The translations under genes were made by a program, and so were the position numbers. A DNA stretch of 64,000 nucleotides from Prorocentrum cordatum (Eukaryota > Sar > Dinophyceae > Prorocentrales > Prorocentraceae): NCBI GenBank assembly GCA_963575745.1, contig CAUYUJ010017872.1:62001-126000 (forward strand). The letters run 5' to 3'. The notes below the pieces were generated by a model. It was not told where the DNA came from, did not search any database, and worked only from the letters and a program-made list of their open reading frames with translations. The stretch's first letter is position 1; each line of letters starts with the position of its first letter. Below, in pieces: positions 53,426 through 64,000 of this stretch.

Positions 53426-53584
53426 TTAAGTCGGGCTTGTCTCTCTACAGGAAGAAAAATCAAAAATACTCAACAAATAGTCTGGGACATATTTTTAAAG
53501 TATGGTTTGACCATTTGGGAGCATTTGTTGCATATTTTTATTTTTCGCCCAATATCGCCTTGTAGGGGGACGCGCCCGACTTAA
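53426..53584. mobile_element. MITE family M2, 159 bp, TTAA ends
   Basis: TTAAGTCGGGCTTGTCTCTC-TACAGG at the left and CCTTGTAGGGGGACGCGCCC-GACTTAA at the right. The interior is AT-rich and shares TTTTTCGCCCA with the 47661 copy. Confidence 0.8.
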
Positions 53585-53811
53585 CGCCAGCCGGATGCGC
53601 AAGGCGGTTCCGTTGAGCCGCAAGGCTTGCCACGTCCGCGCTCCAGCCCGCTTGCACTGACTATCTTCAGGAGTGAGCAAAAACACACAGACGCAATGAA
53701 TCGTGGATTCCCCCGAAAATATGGGAAAACATGGGAAGCGCGGGGGGGGAGACAAGAACCCAGAACACATGGGGAAAGATGGGGCATCGTGCCATTTGTG
53801 CTTATAAATAT

Positions 53812-53929
<118 letters not shown>

Positions 53930-54313
53930 TGGTCCCCTTCAGTGCCGCCAAACCCGATGGGCCCCTTGGAGGGCCCAGGCCGCGCTCGGCCGCCGGCCTG
54001 GCGCTCGTCTCGCCACCCGCGCGCCCGCCGGGCGCGCAAGGCGGTTCCATGGAGCCGCAGGGCCTGCCACCGCCACGCTCCAGCCCAGGGCTGGACCTAA
54101 AGGGTGTTTTTGGTGACTTCGTGGGCCGTTTTCGTTTCGACCTCGTTGTGTTTTGCGGTAGAGGCGGATTCGAGACAACAGTGCGAGGGACAACGAAGAC
54201 AAAACGAAACCGAAAGAAACAATTTAGGCTCAGCCCTGCTCCAGCCCGCTTGCATTGATTATCTTTCGCCTCTCGCGCCGCCGCCAACCGCCCTGCCAAC
54301 TGCTGTCCGTTTC

Positions 54314-54441
54314 TTGGCATCGCTCGGACGTGTGCGTTTTTTCTCGGCGGTGACCATCGAGGAGCATTGTGGGTCACCTTACAAACAAATCCACGCACGA
54401 AGCCGAGAAATGCACAGGGAATGGACGTCCGAGCGATGGCG
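54314..54441. mobile_element. MITE family M1, copy 4 (128 bp)
   Basis: TTGGCATCGCTCGGACGTGT and GACGTCCGAGCGATGGCG ends; inner TTTTTTCTCGGCG / CGAAGCCGAGAAA arms. The best-preserved copy. Confidence 0.87.
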
Positions 54442-55401
54442 AGTTTCAGCCTTTGCCCTATTGTCTACCCCAACCGGCGCGCAGAGAGCAACCCTCCTCG
54501 TCTCTCCCCTGTCCTCGTCCCTCCTCCTCCCACCTCCACCCTGGCGACAGACCGAGGCCACGCTCCCGCGAGGAGCCTGGCGCCATTCGGCCCGCGCCAC
54601 TTCGGCACTGCGCTGAGCACGGGCTCGACCGCTGTCGTGCTCGCGCCCGCGCCTGCGTGGCTGCCAGCCAGCTGGTGAGCTGCTGGCGCCGAAAGCCCCG
54701 CCACCGGCCCGAGAACAGCCTGCTCGCTGAACCCCACCCCCAAACTGCCCACCACAAGGTCCAGCGCGAGTTGGAACCGCCGCGGGGGCACAATCGGCTC
54801 TCCTTCCAGAGGAGGGGCGTCGGGGCGCCAACTCCCCGCAGTTCAAGGAAGCATAACCGTCGGTTCTGTAGAGTCGCACTGCGTCGTCAGTGATGTTGGC
54901 GTTCTTTTGTTACGACGTTGTGGCGACCTCGCGCTGCGCGAGGTCGCGCGCCGACTCGATGCGCCCGCTGCTCGCGCGGAGCGCAGGCCATGGCGCTTCG
55001 CTGTGCCTCCTCCGGGCCCAGCGGGGCGAGGACAGCCGGTTGCCCTGCTCCAGATAGCCGGGAGCAGCGCGAGGCACCCATCAAGCAGTGGCGAAGCGTC
55101 CCGGCGTGCCTATAGCCATTCGAAACAATGTTCTAAGAATTTGTTGTGGTTTCCACGAAATGCTCTTCGAAAGTTTCTTGCTGGGACTGTCTTGTTTGAG
55201 CGCATGAGGCTGATTTTCTACGAACATTGTTTTGTTCTTCGAACATTGTTGGGTTCTAAGGACATTTCGTGGTAGGACTAATAGGAATGCCAGGACGGTC
55301 GGTCCCTGCTCAAACCCAGCCCTGTCAGTTGCCAGCTTCACAATGCACTTCACAGCGGTATAATCACCATCTCACCGCAGCCTGCGCGCCGTCCTCGAGT
55401 A
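54442..55401. other. Unassigned interval with AACATTGTT inverted motifs
   Basis: At 55125-55275, ACAATGTTCTAAGAA, CCACGAAAT and their reverse complements (ATTTCGTGG, TTGGGTTCTAAGG, GAACATTGTT) form a loose fold-back of about 150 bp. No gene. Confidence 0.5.
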
Positions 55402-55565
55402 GGGGATCGGCTACAGAATTGATTCCGCCCCAGAATTGACTTTGCTTGTCGAATCCACGGGCAATTCGTAGAACTTTCGCAGGTCTACGAATGGTTGACG
55501 TGTTTTTGCTGAAGAGTCGACGTGAAAATCAAAATTGGGGTAAATCAATTCTGTAGTCGATCCCC
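55402..55565. mobile_element. MITE, 164 bp, 23-bp terminal inverted repeats
   Basis: GGGGATCGGCTACAGAATTG-ATT (55402-55424) pairs with AATCAATTCTGTAGTCGATC-CCC (55543-55565), 22 of 23 positions. No ORF; only one copy seen here. Confidence 0.85.
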
Positions 55566-55978
55566 CAGTCGGCGCCCGTGGCATGGGCGACGTGGGGGGG
55601 GATCGAGGACCACAAAAGCAGGAGGAAGAGGAGGAGAACCACCACGGCCATTGCGCCGCCGCCGTGGTCGGCGGAGCCCCCCCCCCCCCAAGCGCGGTGG
55701 AAATCCCCCAGGCGGCCACCACTTTGGCGGTCTGGGTATCCTATTCCTGCTTGCGCGCGAGGGTACCAGTCGCGGGGATGGGGGTCACTTCGGGGACTTC
55801 CTATGTGCAGCGGTAGAGGCCCTTCTGCATTCCCATTTGGCGAGTGTGGCGGGTCACCGTCCCGGGCCAGTGGCACCTGCCACCTTCTTCTATTTTTATA
55901 GTTTACTCTGTCAGGGCTGGTTTTTGGCCAGCCCTGGGGGAAGCGGCAGCGTCTGAAGATGCCAATGCCGTCAGGAAG
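55566..55978. other. Unassigned interval
   Basis: Mixed GC-rich sequence with a C-run near 55680. No gene supported. Confidence 0.4.
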
Positions 55979-56462
55979 CAGGATAAGGAGGAGGAGGAGG
56001 AGGAGGAGGAAGAAAAGGAGACAGAGGAGGAGGAGGCGGAGGAGGAGGAGGAGGAGGAGGAGGAGGAGGAGGAGCGAGAGAGGAGGAAGGAGGAGGAGGA
56101 GGAGGAGGATGAGGAGGGGAGGAGGAGGAGGAGGAGGAGGGAGAGGAGTAGGAGGAGAGGGAGGAGGAGGAGGAGGAGGAGGAGGAGGGAGGAGGGGAGG
56201 AGAGGGGGAGGAGAAAGGAGGAGGAGAGGAGGAGGAAGGGGAGGAGTCGGAGGAGGAGGAGGAGGAGGAGGAGGAGGAGGAGGACGAGGAGGAGGAGGAG
56301 GAGGAGGAGGAGGAGGAGGGGAAGGAGTAGGAGGAGGAGGAGAGAGGAGGAGGAGGAGGAGGAGGGGGGGAGGGAGAGGGGGAGGAGAAAGGAGGAGGAG
56401 GAGGAGGAGGAAGGGGAGGAGGAGGAGGAGGAGGAGGAGGAGGAGGAGGAGGAGGAGGATAG
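55979..56462. repeat. (GGA)n tract, about 0.5 kb
   Basis: Purine-only on the + strand, followed by an AT-rich degenerate-triplet stretch (56465-56660). Confidence 0.95.
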
Positions 56463-56671
56463 AGAATACAATACATTTCAATACTACACATAGGAAGCAT
56501 TATACCACTAAAAGAAGAATATGCAGTAAATGCAATATAACAGTAATGCTAACTCGAATAATAAATAGACCAATACTACCAGTACGATTAATCGTACTAT
56601 TATTACAACTGACAATCATACTACTAGTAACACCATAATCATAATACGAATCATAATGACAATACGGCTGC

Positions 56672-56788
56672 CGGTGATGATGATGCTTATGCTGATGATG
56701 ATGCTGATGATGTTGATGACGATGATGTTGCTGATGCTGATGCTGCTGCTGCTGCTGATGCTGCCGATGACGATGACGATGACGATGG

Positions 56789-56838
<50 letters not shown>

Positions 56839-56867
56839 ATGATGATGATGGTTTATGATGATGATTT

Positions 56868-56915
<48 letters not shown>

Positions 56916-57008
56916 TTGATGATGATGATGCTGATGATGATGATGATGATGATGATGATGGTGGTGGTGATGATGATGATGGTTTATGATGATGATTTAT
57001 GATGATGT

Positions 57009-57055
<47 letters not shown>

Positions 57056-57091
57056 CTGATGATGATGATGAGGATGAGGATGAGGATGAGG

Positions 57092-57145
<54 letters not shown>

Positions 57146-57230
57146 CTGATGCTGATGCTGATGCTGATGCTGATGACGCTGATGACGATGACGATGATGC
57201 TGATGACGATGGTGATGATGATGATAGAAG
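56672..57230. repeat. (GAT)n trinucleotide tract
   Basis: GAT/GCT/GAC triplets, including an approximate internal duplication (GGTGGTGGTGATGATGATGA...GGTTTATGATGATG at 56824 and 56960). Confidence 0.95.
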
Positions 57231-57314
57231 GCCACTACTATTAACATCTACTATAACACTACCGTTTGAACAGCCATGACAAATGATAACAATAATAATG
57301 CGAATACGAAGAAA

Positions 57315-57730
57315 CAAAGGAGGAGGTGGAGGAGGATGAGGAGGAGGAGGAGGAGGAGGATGAGGAGGGGTAGGGGCGAGCGGGGATGAGGACGGAGGGG
57401 GAGTAGTATGGAGGAGGAGGGGAGGAGGAGGAGGAGGGAGAAGGAAGAGGAGGAAAAGGCGGAGGAGGAGGAGAAGGGAGGAGGAGGGGGAGGAGAGGAG
57501 GCAGGAGGAGGAGGAGGAGGAGAGGAGGAGGAGGAGGAGGAGGTAGGAGGAGGGGGAGGAGGGGGAGGAGGGGAGGGGGGAAGGGGCAGGGGAAGAAAGG
57601 GAGGTGGAGGGGGAGAAGAGGGGGTAGAGAAGGAGGAGGAGGAGGAGGAAAGAGTGAGTAGGAGGAGGAGGAGGAGGAGGAAGAAGGGAGGAGGAGGATG
57701 CGGAGGAGGAGGAGGATGGGAGGAGAATGC
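57315..57730. repeat. (GGA)n imperfect tract
   Basis: GGA with GGGA, GAAG and AGG variants; frames on both strands are low-complexity. Confidence 0.93.
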
Positions 57731-57909
57731 TCGAGGAGGAGGGGAGCGAAGAGGGAGTCGCAGAGGCGTGAGGGCGGGAGGAAGGAGGGCGAGGAGGGCG
57801 GGAGGAAGGAGACGTGCAGGGAGCATGGAGCGACAGACGAGGAGGGAGGGCCGAGGGCGGAGCGAGGAGGGAGGGACGCATACCAAAGGATCGAGGGATG
57901 GGGGAAGGG

Positions 57910-58315
57910 GTGCATCCTCAGTTGCGTATCTCCGCCCTCCTCCCCTCCTATCCTCCTCCTGCCTACTCCTCCCGCTTCTCCGAGCTCCTTACTACTTCCG
58001 CCTACTCTGCTTTCTGCTCCTCCTCCTCCTCCTCCTCATCTCCTCTCCTCACTCTTCCCTTTTCCTCCTCGTTTCCCCTATCCTTTCATGGTCTCCTCCT
58101 CGCCTCCTCCTCTCCTCCCATCCTCAATCCTCTTCATCCTCGTCCTCCTCCTCCTCCTCCTCTTCCTTCTCTTGCTCTTCCTTCTCCTCCTCTTCCTTCT
58201 CCTCCTCTTCCTTCTCCTCCTCCTCCATCCCCTCCTCTTCTCCTCCTCCGCCTGCCTTCCTCCTCCTCCTCCTCCTCCTCCTCCTCCTCCTCTTCCTCCT
58301 CCACCTGACACGCAG
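57910..58315. repeat. CTC/TTC-rich tract
   Basis: Pyrimidine-rich on the + strand, opposite polarity to the preceding GGA tract. Contains a regular TTCCTTCTCCTCC run (58165-58225). Confidence 0.9.
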
Positions 58316-58394
58316 GGTCGGCGGCACCGGCCGCGAGGCAGGGGCGGGGGCTTGGGCGGGAAGACTCGGAGGCGAGCCCAAGGGGGAAGCGAGA

Positions 58395-58585
58395 GGGGGC
58401 AGGCCGTTTCAGAAGGCGGCGAGGCTTCTCAGAAGCCCTTGCGTCTTCCGAGAAGCCTTCCGAGTCTCGGCTTCTCAGACGGGGCGAGGGCTTCTCCGAG
58501 GAGCCTCCGAAGACGTAGACGGCTTCTCAGAGAGGGCGAGGGCTTCTGAGAGAAGCCCCGCCGCCTTCTGAGGAGGCCGGGGCTC
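58395..58585. repeat. Cluster of GGCTTCTCAGAAGCC palindromes
   Basis: GCTTCTCAGA and TCTGAGAAGC or related words recur about ten times in both orientations. Confidence 0.7.
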
Positions 58586-58940
58586 GCCGCCGAAAGACAG
58601 GGAGGAGGGAGAGGAGAAAGCGAAGAGAAGGAAGGGGGGAGGATGATGGGGGGTGGAGGAGGACGGTCCGGCCCCAGGAGCGAGGCCGCGAAGCAGAGCG
58701 GGCTCTCGAACGGCCAAGCAGGTGAGCGAAGGAGAAAACGGTCAGGACATGCTGACCGACCACAGGGTTCAAAAATGAGCCAGCGGGGACGTGGTGGACG
58801 ACGGTTGAGGGCGGCGGAAGCTGCGCCGACGATGCGAACGAGCGATGACGAGAGCCGAGGTCCTCCTCCTTCTCTTTGTACCTCTCTTTTTTGTCCTCTC
58901 TCTCTGTCTCTCTCTTATGCTTGCTCAAATACGTTCATAA
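58586..58940. other. Unassigned interval
   Basis: Mixed sequence with no supported gene. Confidence 0.4.
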
Positions 58941-58944
58941 TTAT

Positions 58945-59870
58945 CTGTGCGTACACTCATTCATACAATCATACATACATACACACATAAAGCCATACAT
59001 GCATACATGCGTACATGCATGCATACACACATACACATTCACACACGCAGCCAACCGTACATACAGCAAACATGCATGCATACATGCATTCATATATATA
59101 CATACATAGAATCATACACACGTGTACATATACCTACACATACATACATATATGCATACATACATACATACATACATCCATACATACATGCATGCATGCA
59201 TGCATGCATGCATACATACATACATACATACACACACGCCTACATACATACATACATACATACATACATACAGACATACAGACATACACACGTACAGACA
59301 TACAGACATACAGACATACAGACATACAGACATACATACATACAGACATACAGGCATACATACATACGTACATACATACATACATACATACATACATACA
59401 TACATACACACATACATAGATATCTACATACAAACATACATACATACATACATACATGCATGCATGCATGCATGCATGCATACATACATACATACAGACA
59501 TACAGACATACCGGCATACATACATACAGACATACATACATACATGCATGCATACATGCATACAGACAGACAGGCAGGCAGACAGACAGGCATACATACA
59601 TACATGTATACAGTGCAATGCAATACAATGCAGTGCAGTACACGGCATTACAGTATAATGCAATGTCATGCCATACAATACAGTTCAATACATACATCCG
59701 TACATACATACATACACGCATACATACATACATACATGCATGCATGCATGCATGCATGCATACATACATACATACATATACACATACATACCTACACACA
59801 TACATGCATGTATACACATGCATGCATGCATGCACGCATGCATACACATACACATACACCTACATCGACA
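58945..59870. repeat. (TACA)n array with TGCA, GACA and GGCA variants, about 0.9 kb
   Basis: Tetranucleotide array interrupted by a 75-base CAATG/ACAG-rich block at 59606-59690. Frames of up to 316 codons reading Tyr-Ile-His-Thr repeats follow from a 4-base repeat lacking stops. Confidence 0.97.
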
Positions 59871-60727
59871 TCCACCAGAACTAAGAACCTTCACTGACCG
59901 TTCGCTCGTCATCGTTGTCGTCCTCTTCGTCCATTCCCCCTCGAGCGACTTCGAAATCAACGAATCCGCGAAAACACGGAAAACGCTTACACGAACCAAA
60001 CCCAACAAACAATCATTTATAAACAAACAACAAACAACACGAACATAATCTTGGCGCTCCCTCCCCCCAGAAATTGTGTGTTGTTCATTGTTGCTTCACG
60101 CGTTTTCGCTGTCGTTCGCGATGTTGTGCGGCCGTCCTTCCTCCCATCTGCGTTCCCCTCTCTTCTCCTTGCTCCCCCCCTGAGGGGGAGGGAGGGGGTC
60201 ATTTGATGAGTCGCTCGTCCTCCTCCTCCTCATCCTCCTCGACTTCTTTCCACCCTCCCGCCCTCTCCTCCCTCCTCCCCCCTCCCTCCCCGATGGGGAG
60301 GGAGGTGGGTCTTTGATGAGTCATTCTTCCTCCTCCTCCTCCTCCTCCTGCTCCTCCGCGTCCCCTTCTCCTCCGCCTCCTCCTCCTCCTCCTCCTCCTC
60401 CTCCTCCTCCTCCTCCTCCCCCTTGCCATCGTCATCGTTACCCCAGCATCGTGATCATCAGTATCAGAATGTTCAGCACTACCACCACTATCGCCATCCT
60501 CATCATCAGCAGCAGCGGGGTCGCAGTCATCTTGTCTAGCTCCCCTTCATCCTCCTCACTCATCTCCTCCTCCTCGTTCTCCACCATCCCCCTCGTGGGG
60601 GTAGAGACCACAACCTCATCGATCGCAGCCCAGTGCGTCGCAGTCCTTGTGCTGATCTGAAGGCGTTCTGTCTCATCGCGCAAGCCCTTCGGGTGGGTGA
60701 GCGGTAAGCGACGCAAGAATCACCAAA
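59871..60727. other. Unassigned interval with CTC tracts
   Basis: CTC tracts at about 60215-60245 and 60328-60425. A GGGAGGGAGG...TTTGATGAGTC motif occurs twice (60186-60210 and 60297-60322). No gene. Confidence 0.6.
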
Positions 60728-60937
60728 CTACAACCCCGTGCGAAAAGCAACTGGGGTTTTCGTACCCCCCCCCCCACCCCACCCCACCCCACCCACCCCA
60801 CCCCACACACCCCCCAATTTCAATGTTCAACGCGGGGTCGATTTTTTTTTCGAACTTCGCTGGTCGCACGATGAACATTGAAATTCGGGGGCCGGGAAGC
60901 TCACCAAACCCCAGTTGCTTTTCGCACGGGGTTGTAG
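60728..60937. mobile_element. MITE, 210 bp, perfect 32-bp terminal inverted repeats
   Basis: CTACAACCCCGTGCGAAAAG followed by CAACTGGGGTTT (60728-60759) is exactly mirrored at 60906-60937. Inner arms CCCCCAATTTCAATGTTCA (60811-60829) and TGAACATTGAAATTCGGGGG (60872-60891) form a second stem. The left internal region holds a C/CCCA run. Confidence 0.92.
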
Positions 60938-61085
60938 GACGGCCACTCCTTCTCAGACCCATCCTGCTCATAGCGTTTGTCCACCTCCCATGCCTTCCCC
61001 CCCTCCTCCCGCGATGCAGGCCGCCACGAGCGGCACTCACGCCGCGATCGCCGCAGATCCCAATCGCAGCAACCTGCCAGTTCCA
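60938..61085. other. Spacer
   Basis: No feature seen. Confidence 0.4.
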
Positions 61086-62935
61086 CACTCGCCCTGACAC
61101 TCGACGCCTCGCACCCTAGCCTCGACCTTAGCGCTCGAACCCGAAACACGAACGGTGCCCCGTCCCCCCCCCCCCTCCCCCGTAGTTCTAGCACCCTAGC
61201 ACCCCAGCGCCACGAAGTCAGCACCCCAATCCCGACCCCCGAAACGTGGCACCACAGCCCTGACACCCTGACGCGAATCTTGATGTTCTAACCCTGAGCA
61301 GTAACCCAAGCCAGTAATTATGGCCCGACCAAGCTGACACAAACACTCGACCCCTCAGCGAGCTAGCCCTGCAACGCGAAACCTGTTTTTTGTTTACAAA
61401 ATCGTACCTACACTCTGAGCGAACACACGCACCTTATCATCCTAATCCTGTGCACCCCGGCCCTAAGCATGGGCCTTGGCGCCTTGACCCTACGCCCTCA
61501 GCGCCCTAACACCCTAGAGGGTGTTAGGATTGCGATGAAGATTAGGGCGGCGTTGTTGGAACATGAGCGTTATGATGCAGGTATTTTGGGTTCAGCTTGT
61601 TGCGGTCAGGGCCGTTCGGTTTTGGGAGACGTTGAGGGCCACGATCTTCGTGCGAGGCCAGAGTGCCAGAGGTAGCGCGTTCATATCACGGCGCACACAT
61701 TCGGAATACGGGGTATTAGGGTTTGAACTAGTGCTCAGAGATAAGGCTGACAGGGTAAGGTTTCGGGTGCTAGGGAAGTCGCGTTAGGTTTAGGGGTAGA
61801 GCGTTGGGGTTAGGGCGGTGAGGTTCGGGTTCCATTAGGGTGTTTGTTGGGACGAGGTCGATGTTTCGCGTTCGGATGGTGGGGCTCGCGTGGCATAGGC
61901 AGGTTCAGGGTGGAAGGTAGGGGGAGGTAGCTTTACTGTTCGGATGTCCGGTATAACTTTTTACGGTCAGGGTTTGAAGGAACTGGTTCGCGTTAGCGAC
62001 TTAGAGTAGCACGCCTGGGTCGGGTTCGTAGGGCTTGGATGCTAGGCTAAGGTGGCCGCGTTTAAATCCGGGTGTTATGTGCAGGGTGTGAAGATCAGGA
62101 AGTTGAAATTGGCGTGATACGGTTTGGGTCAAGGTGTTAGGGTCAGGATGTTACTGTGCTGGTTGAAGCTATTAGGGTTGGTTAGGCTGCCAGGGTTCAG
62201 GTGCCAGGGTTACGGGGGGGGGTTTGGATAGGGTGCTCGGGTGATGGTTATAAGGTAAGCGTTGCTTCGCTCAAGCTTGTTGTCTTAGTGATACGGTGAA
62301 ATGGTTGGGGCGTCAGAGCTTGGATTCGTACTTGTGTGGATTGGGGCGTTAGGGTCACGATGTTAGGGGTGGGGTGGTGGGGTAGGGTTTTCATTATGAT
62401 GCTAGTGTCAAGGTTAGGATGTCAGGAGTGGTGTGGCACGATTAAGGTTATTGCTCAAGGTTTGGGTGGTACGAAAGTTGGGGGGGCATGGATTGGGTAT
62501 TGTGGTGGGCATGTCGCTAACAGCCTAGCGGTAACACGCTGACCCTATTACAAATTCGAACTCGAACATTGGATCCCTCAGCGAACCTGCCCTGACACCC
62601 CAACCCGAACCCCGACGTCCTATCCCTAATACGTAACCGTTGCAATAACCCTTTCGCTCAAACCTTGCTTTCCCCAGCTCTACTTTATCAGCTGGCCCTA
62701 GCACCCTAGCCATAACAGCTTAATCCTGAGCATTAACCCTTGTCCTTTCACCCAAACCTAACCCTGAAACCAGAACTGGCAACCCTCATCCTCACACCCT
62801 TACTCAAGCGCAACTAGCCCTAACCCTACCACCATGGCCCTGGGCACTGTCCCTAACAAGGCCACCCTAAACCCGAAAACGCTGACCCTGATCATAATAC
62901 CCTAGCCCGAATACCCTTACGAACGCCCTCAGCCC
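61086..62935. repeat. Degenerate telomere-like repeats with two polarity switches
   Basis: 61086-61515 is rich in CCCTAA/CCCTGAC-like words; 61518-62530 in GTTAGGG/GGGTTAG/AGGGTTC words; 62540-62935 in CCCTAAC/CCCTGACC words again. The first switch is a perfect inverted repeat, CCTAACACCCT (61505-61515) / AGGGTGTTAGG (61518-61528), with a 2-base loop. Word spacing varies (about 6-20 bases), so this is decayed telomere-type or telomere-seeded minisatellite DNA. Confidence 0.7.
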
Positions 62936-63500
62936 GAGGCTGTACTGCCCCGCAAGAGGAGCAGAGGATGAGGAGCAAGAGCAGGAGGAGAGATGAGGAG
63001 ATGAGGATGAGGAGAGGAGAGGAGGAGGACGAAGAAGATGAGGATGCTCCCTCAGTCCGTCGTTTGGGCGTGCTGGGGGGCGGGCGAGCAGATGCCTCTT
63101 CATACAGTGTTACGCGCCAGGGGGTGGGGACCCCCCCCCCCAACCCCTCAAAACCGGACCCCAGATTCGTGGCCCCGGGGCCCTGTGCACGCCCTTGCAG
63201 CAAGGGCGACCTCGAGGGCGCGAAGTTATTCGCGCTTCCCGCTTCGCGGTTCGGCTCCGATTCTTCCTCTTCCTCCTCTTCTCCCCTGGGAGGCGGCGCG
63301 AGAGCGCGAAGTCATTTGCACTTCGCGCAGCGCGCAGCGCGAAGCGCGGAGCTGGGAGCCCTTGTTGCAGGAGGCCCCCCAGGTTTTCGGGAGCTCCTCC
63401 AAGCCCTTCGTGAGCCCATGCAGCGGGCCCACATCGGTCGGGAGGTCGGCCGAGCGGCCTCCCGAGGCCCCAGACACACAGTAGACGCCCGAAGACGATT
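62936..63500. other. Unassigned interval
   Basis: A short purine-rich run at 62957-63040, then CGCGAAG/CTTCGCG inverted words at 63218-63350. No gene. Confidence 0.4.
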
Positions 63501-63509
63501 CAAAAGAGG

Positions 63510-63560
63510 CCCTAAGGAGGAGGAGGAGGAGGAGGAGGAGGAGGAGGAGGAGGAGGAGGC
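63510..63560. repeat. (GGA)n microsatellite
   Basis: About 14 GGA triplets. Confidence 0.9.
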
Positions 63561-64000
63561 CCGAAAGGGAGTCCAGCGACAAGGGGGCGGTGCAATAGAT
63601 TTGTGGGGTTGCAATAGATTTGGTTGCAATAGATTTGGTGCAGATTTGCACACATCGCAGATTGAGGGTGCCGAGTGGTCATTCACAGTCCTTGGCCACG
63701 TGGCTGAAGTGAGGTCTGCGGTGCGGATTGTTGAATATTCATTTCTAGAGAACTAATTGCTGATGTCCGGAAACGGTTCCGCGCGCTATCGCTTTGACGC
63801 CGGCAACATTTTCTCTGAAAGCGAGGCTGCCGCGCGAGCGTTGGCTTGAGTGTAAATGTGAGCCCTTGGAGGCCCGGCTACAACGATAACGGCTCCAGCT
63901 CGTTACTTCCCCACAATTTACCCCGAGACCTCTGGCCAGAGAGGCCCCCAAATTCAGGAACGGCGCTCTCGCTCGAAACTTTCTCGCAATTCAGTCAAGT
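63561..64000. other. Unassigned end of window
   Basis: GCAATAGATTTG occurs three times at 63590-63640. The last 80 bases resemble the 6490-6530 sequence (GGCCCCCAAATTCAGGAACGG). No gene. Confidence 0.4.

Noticed and set aside
58947-59897. 316-codon Tyr-Ile-His-Thr ORF
   Set aside because: A 4-base TACA repeat read in any frame lacks stops.

Overview
The window looks like nuclear DNA of a dinoflagellate. The reasons are very low gene density, abundant simple repeats, and multi-exon genes on one strand with AG|G splice junctions. Pyrimidine tracts ending in AG also lie a few tens of bases before start codons, where spliced-leader trans-splicing would be expected. The exact lineage (Prorocentrum-like or Suessiales-like) cannot be settled by reading.

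Only two large genes can be assembled with confidence, both on the + strand. Gene 1 (10496-15897) has four exons. It encodes about 1,650 residues with a Cys/His cluster, a transposase-like middle, an HMG-box-like segment and an RGG-rich tract, and it carries one unexplained +1 frame change. Its last intron is almost entirely one hairpin, which suggests an introner (an intron born from a transposable element). Gene 2 (30515-34343) has three exons and about 1,134 residues, with an N-terminal C-C-C-H metal-site-like motif. A small basic coiled-coil ORF (16608-16838) and a broken or spliced reading frame (26338-27201) are weaker candidates. RS/RD-rich exon-like pieces at 5.2 and 7.7 kb hint at a further gene embedded in microsatellites.

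Layout: 0-2 kb, diverged direct repeats; 2-3 kb, AT-rich then GGA repeats; 3-9 kb, microsatellites with small exon-like pieces; 10.5-16.8 kb, gene 1 and the small ORF; 17.8-20.1 kb, composite repeat element A with an 88-bp satellite; 20.2-25.1 kb, a CpG-rich island without convincing genes; 25.3-30.1 kb, composite element B with a second 88-bp array and the broken ORF inside; 30.5-34.4 kb, gene 2; 35-45 kb, miniature inverted-repeat elements (MITEs), GGA and CAG tracts and a 73-bp satellite; 45-58 kb, more MITEs, a C-rich higher-order repeat and GGA/GAT tracts; 58.9-59.9 kb, a TACA array; 60.7-63 kb, a MITE and degenerate telomere-like repeats that change polarity twice.

Nothing indicates that the two genes work together. 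The main interest is the mobile-element biology: several short inverted-repeat families, composite satellites with matching ends, and an intron that is itself an inverted repeat.
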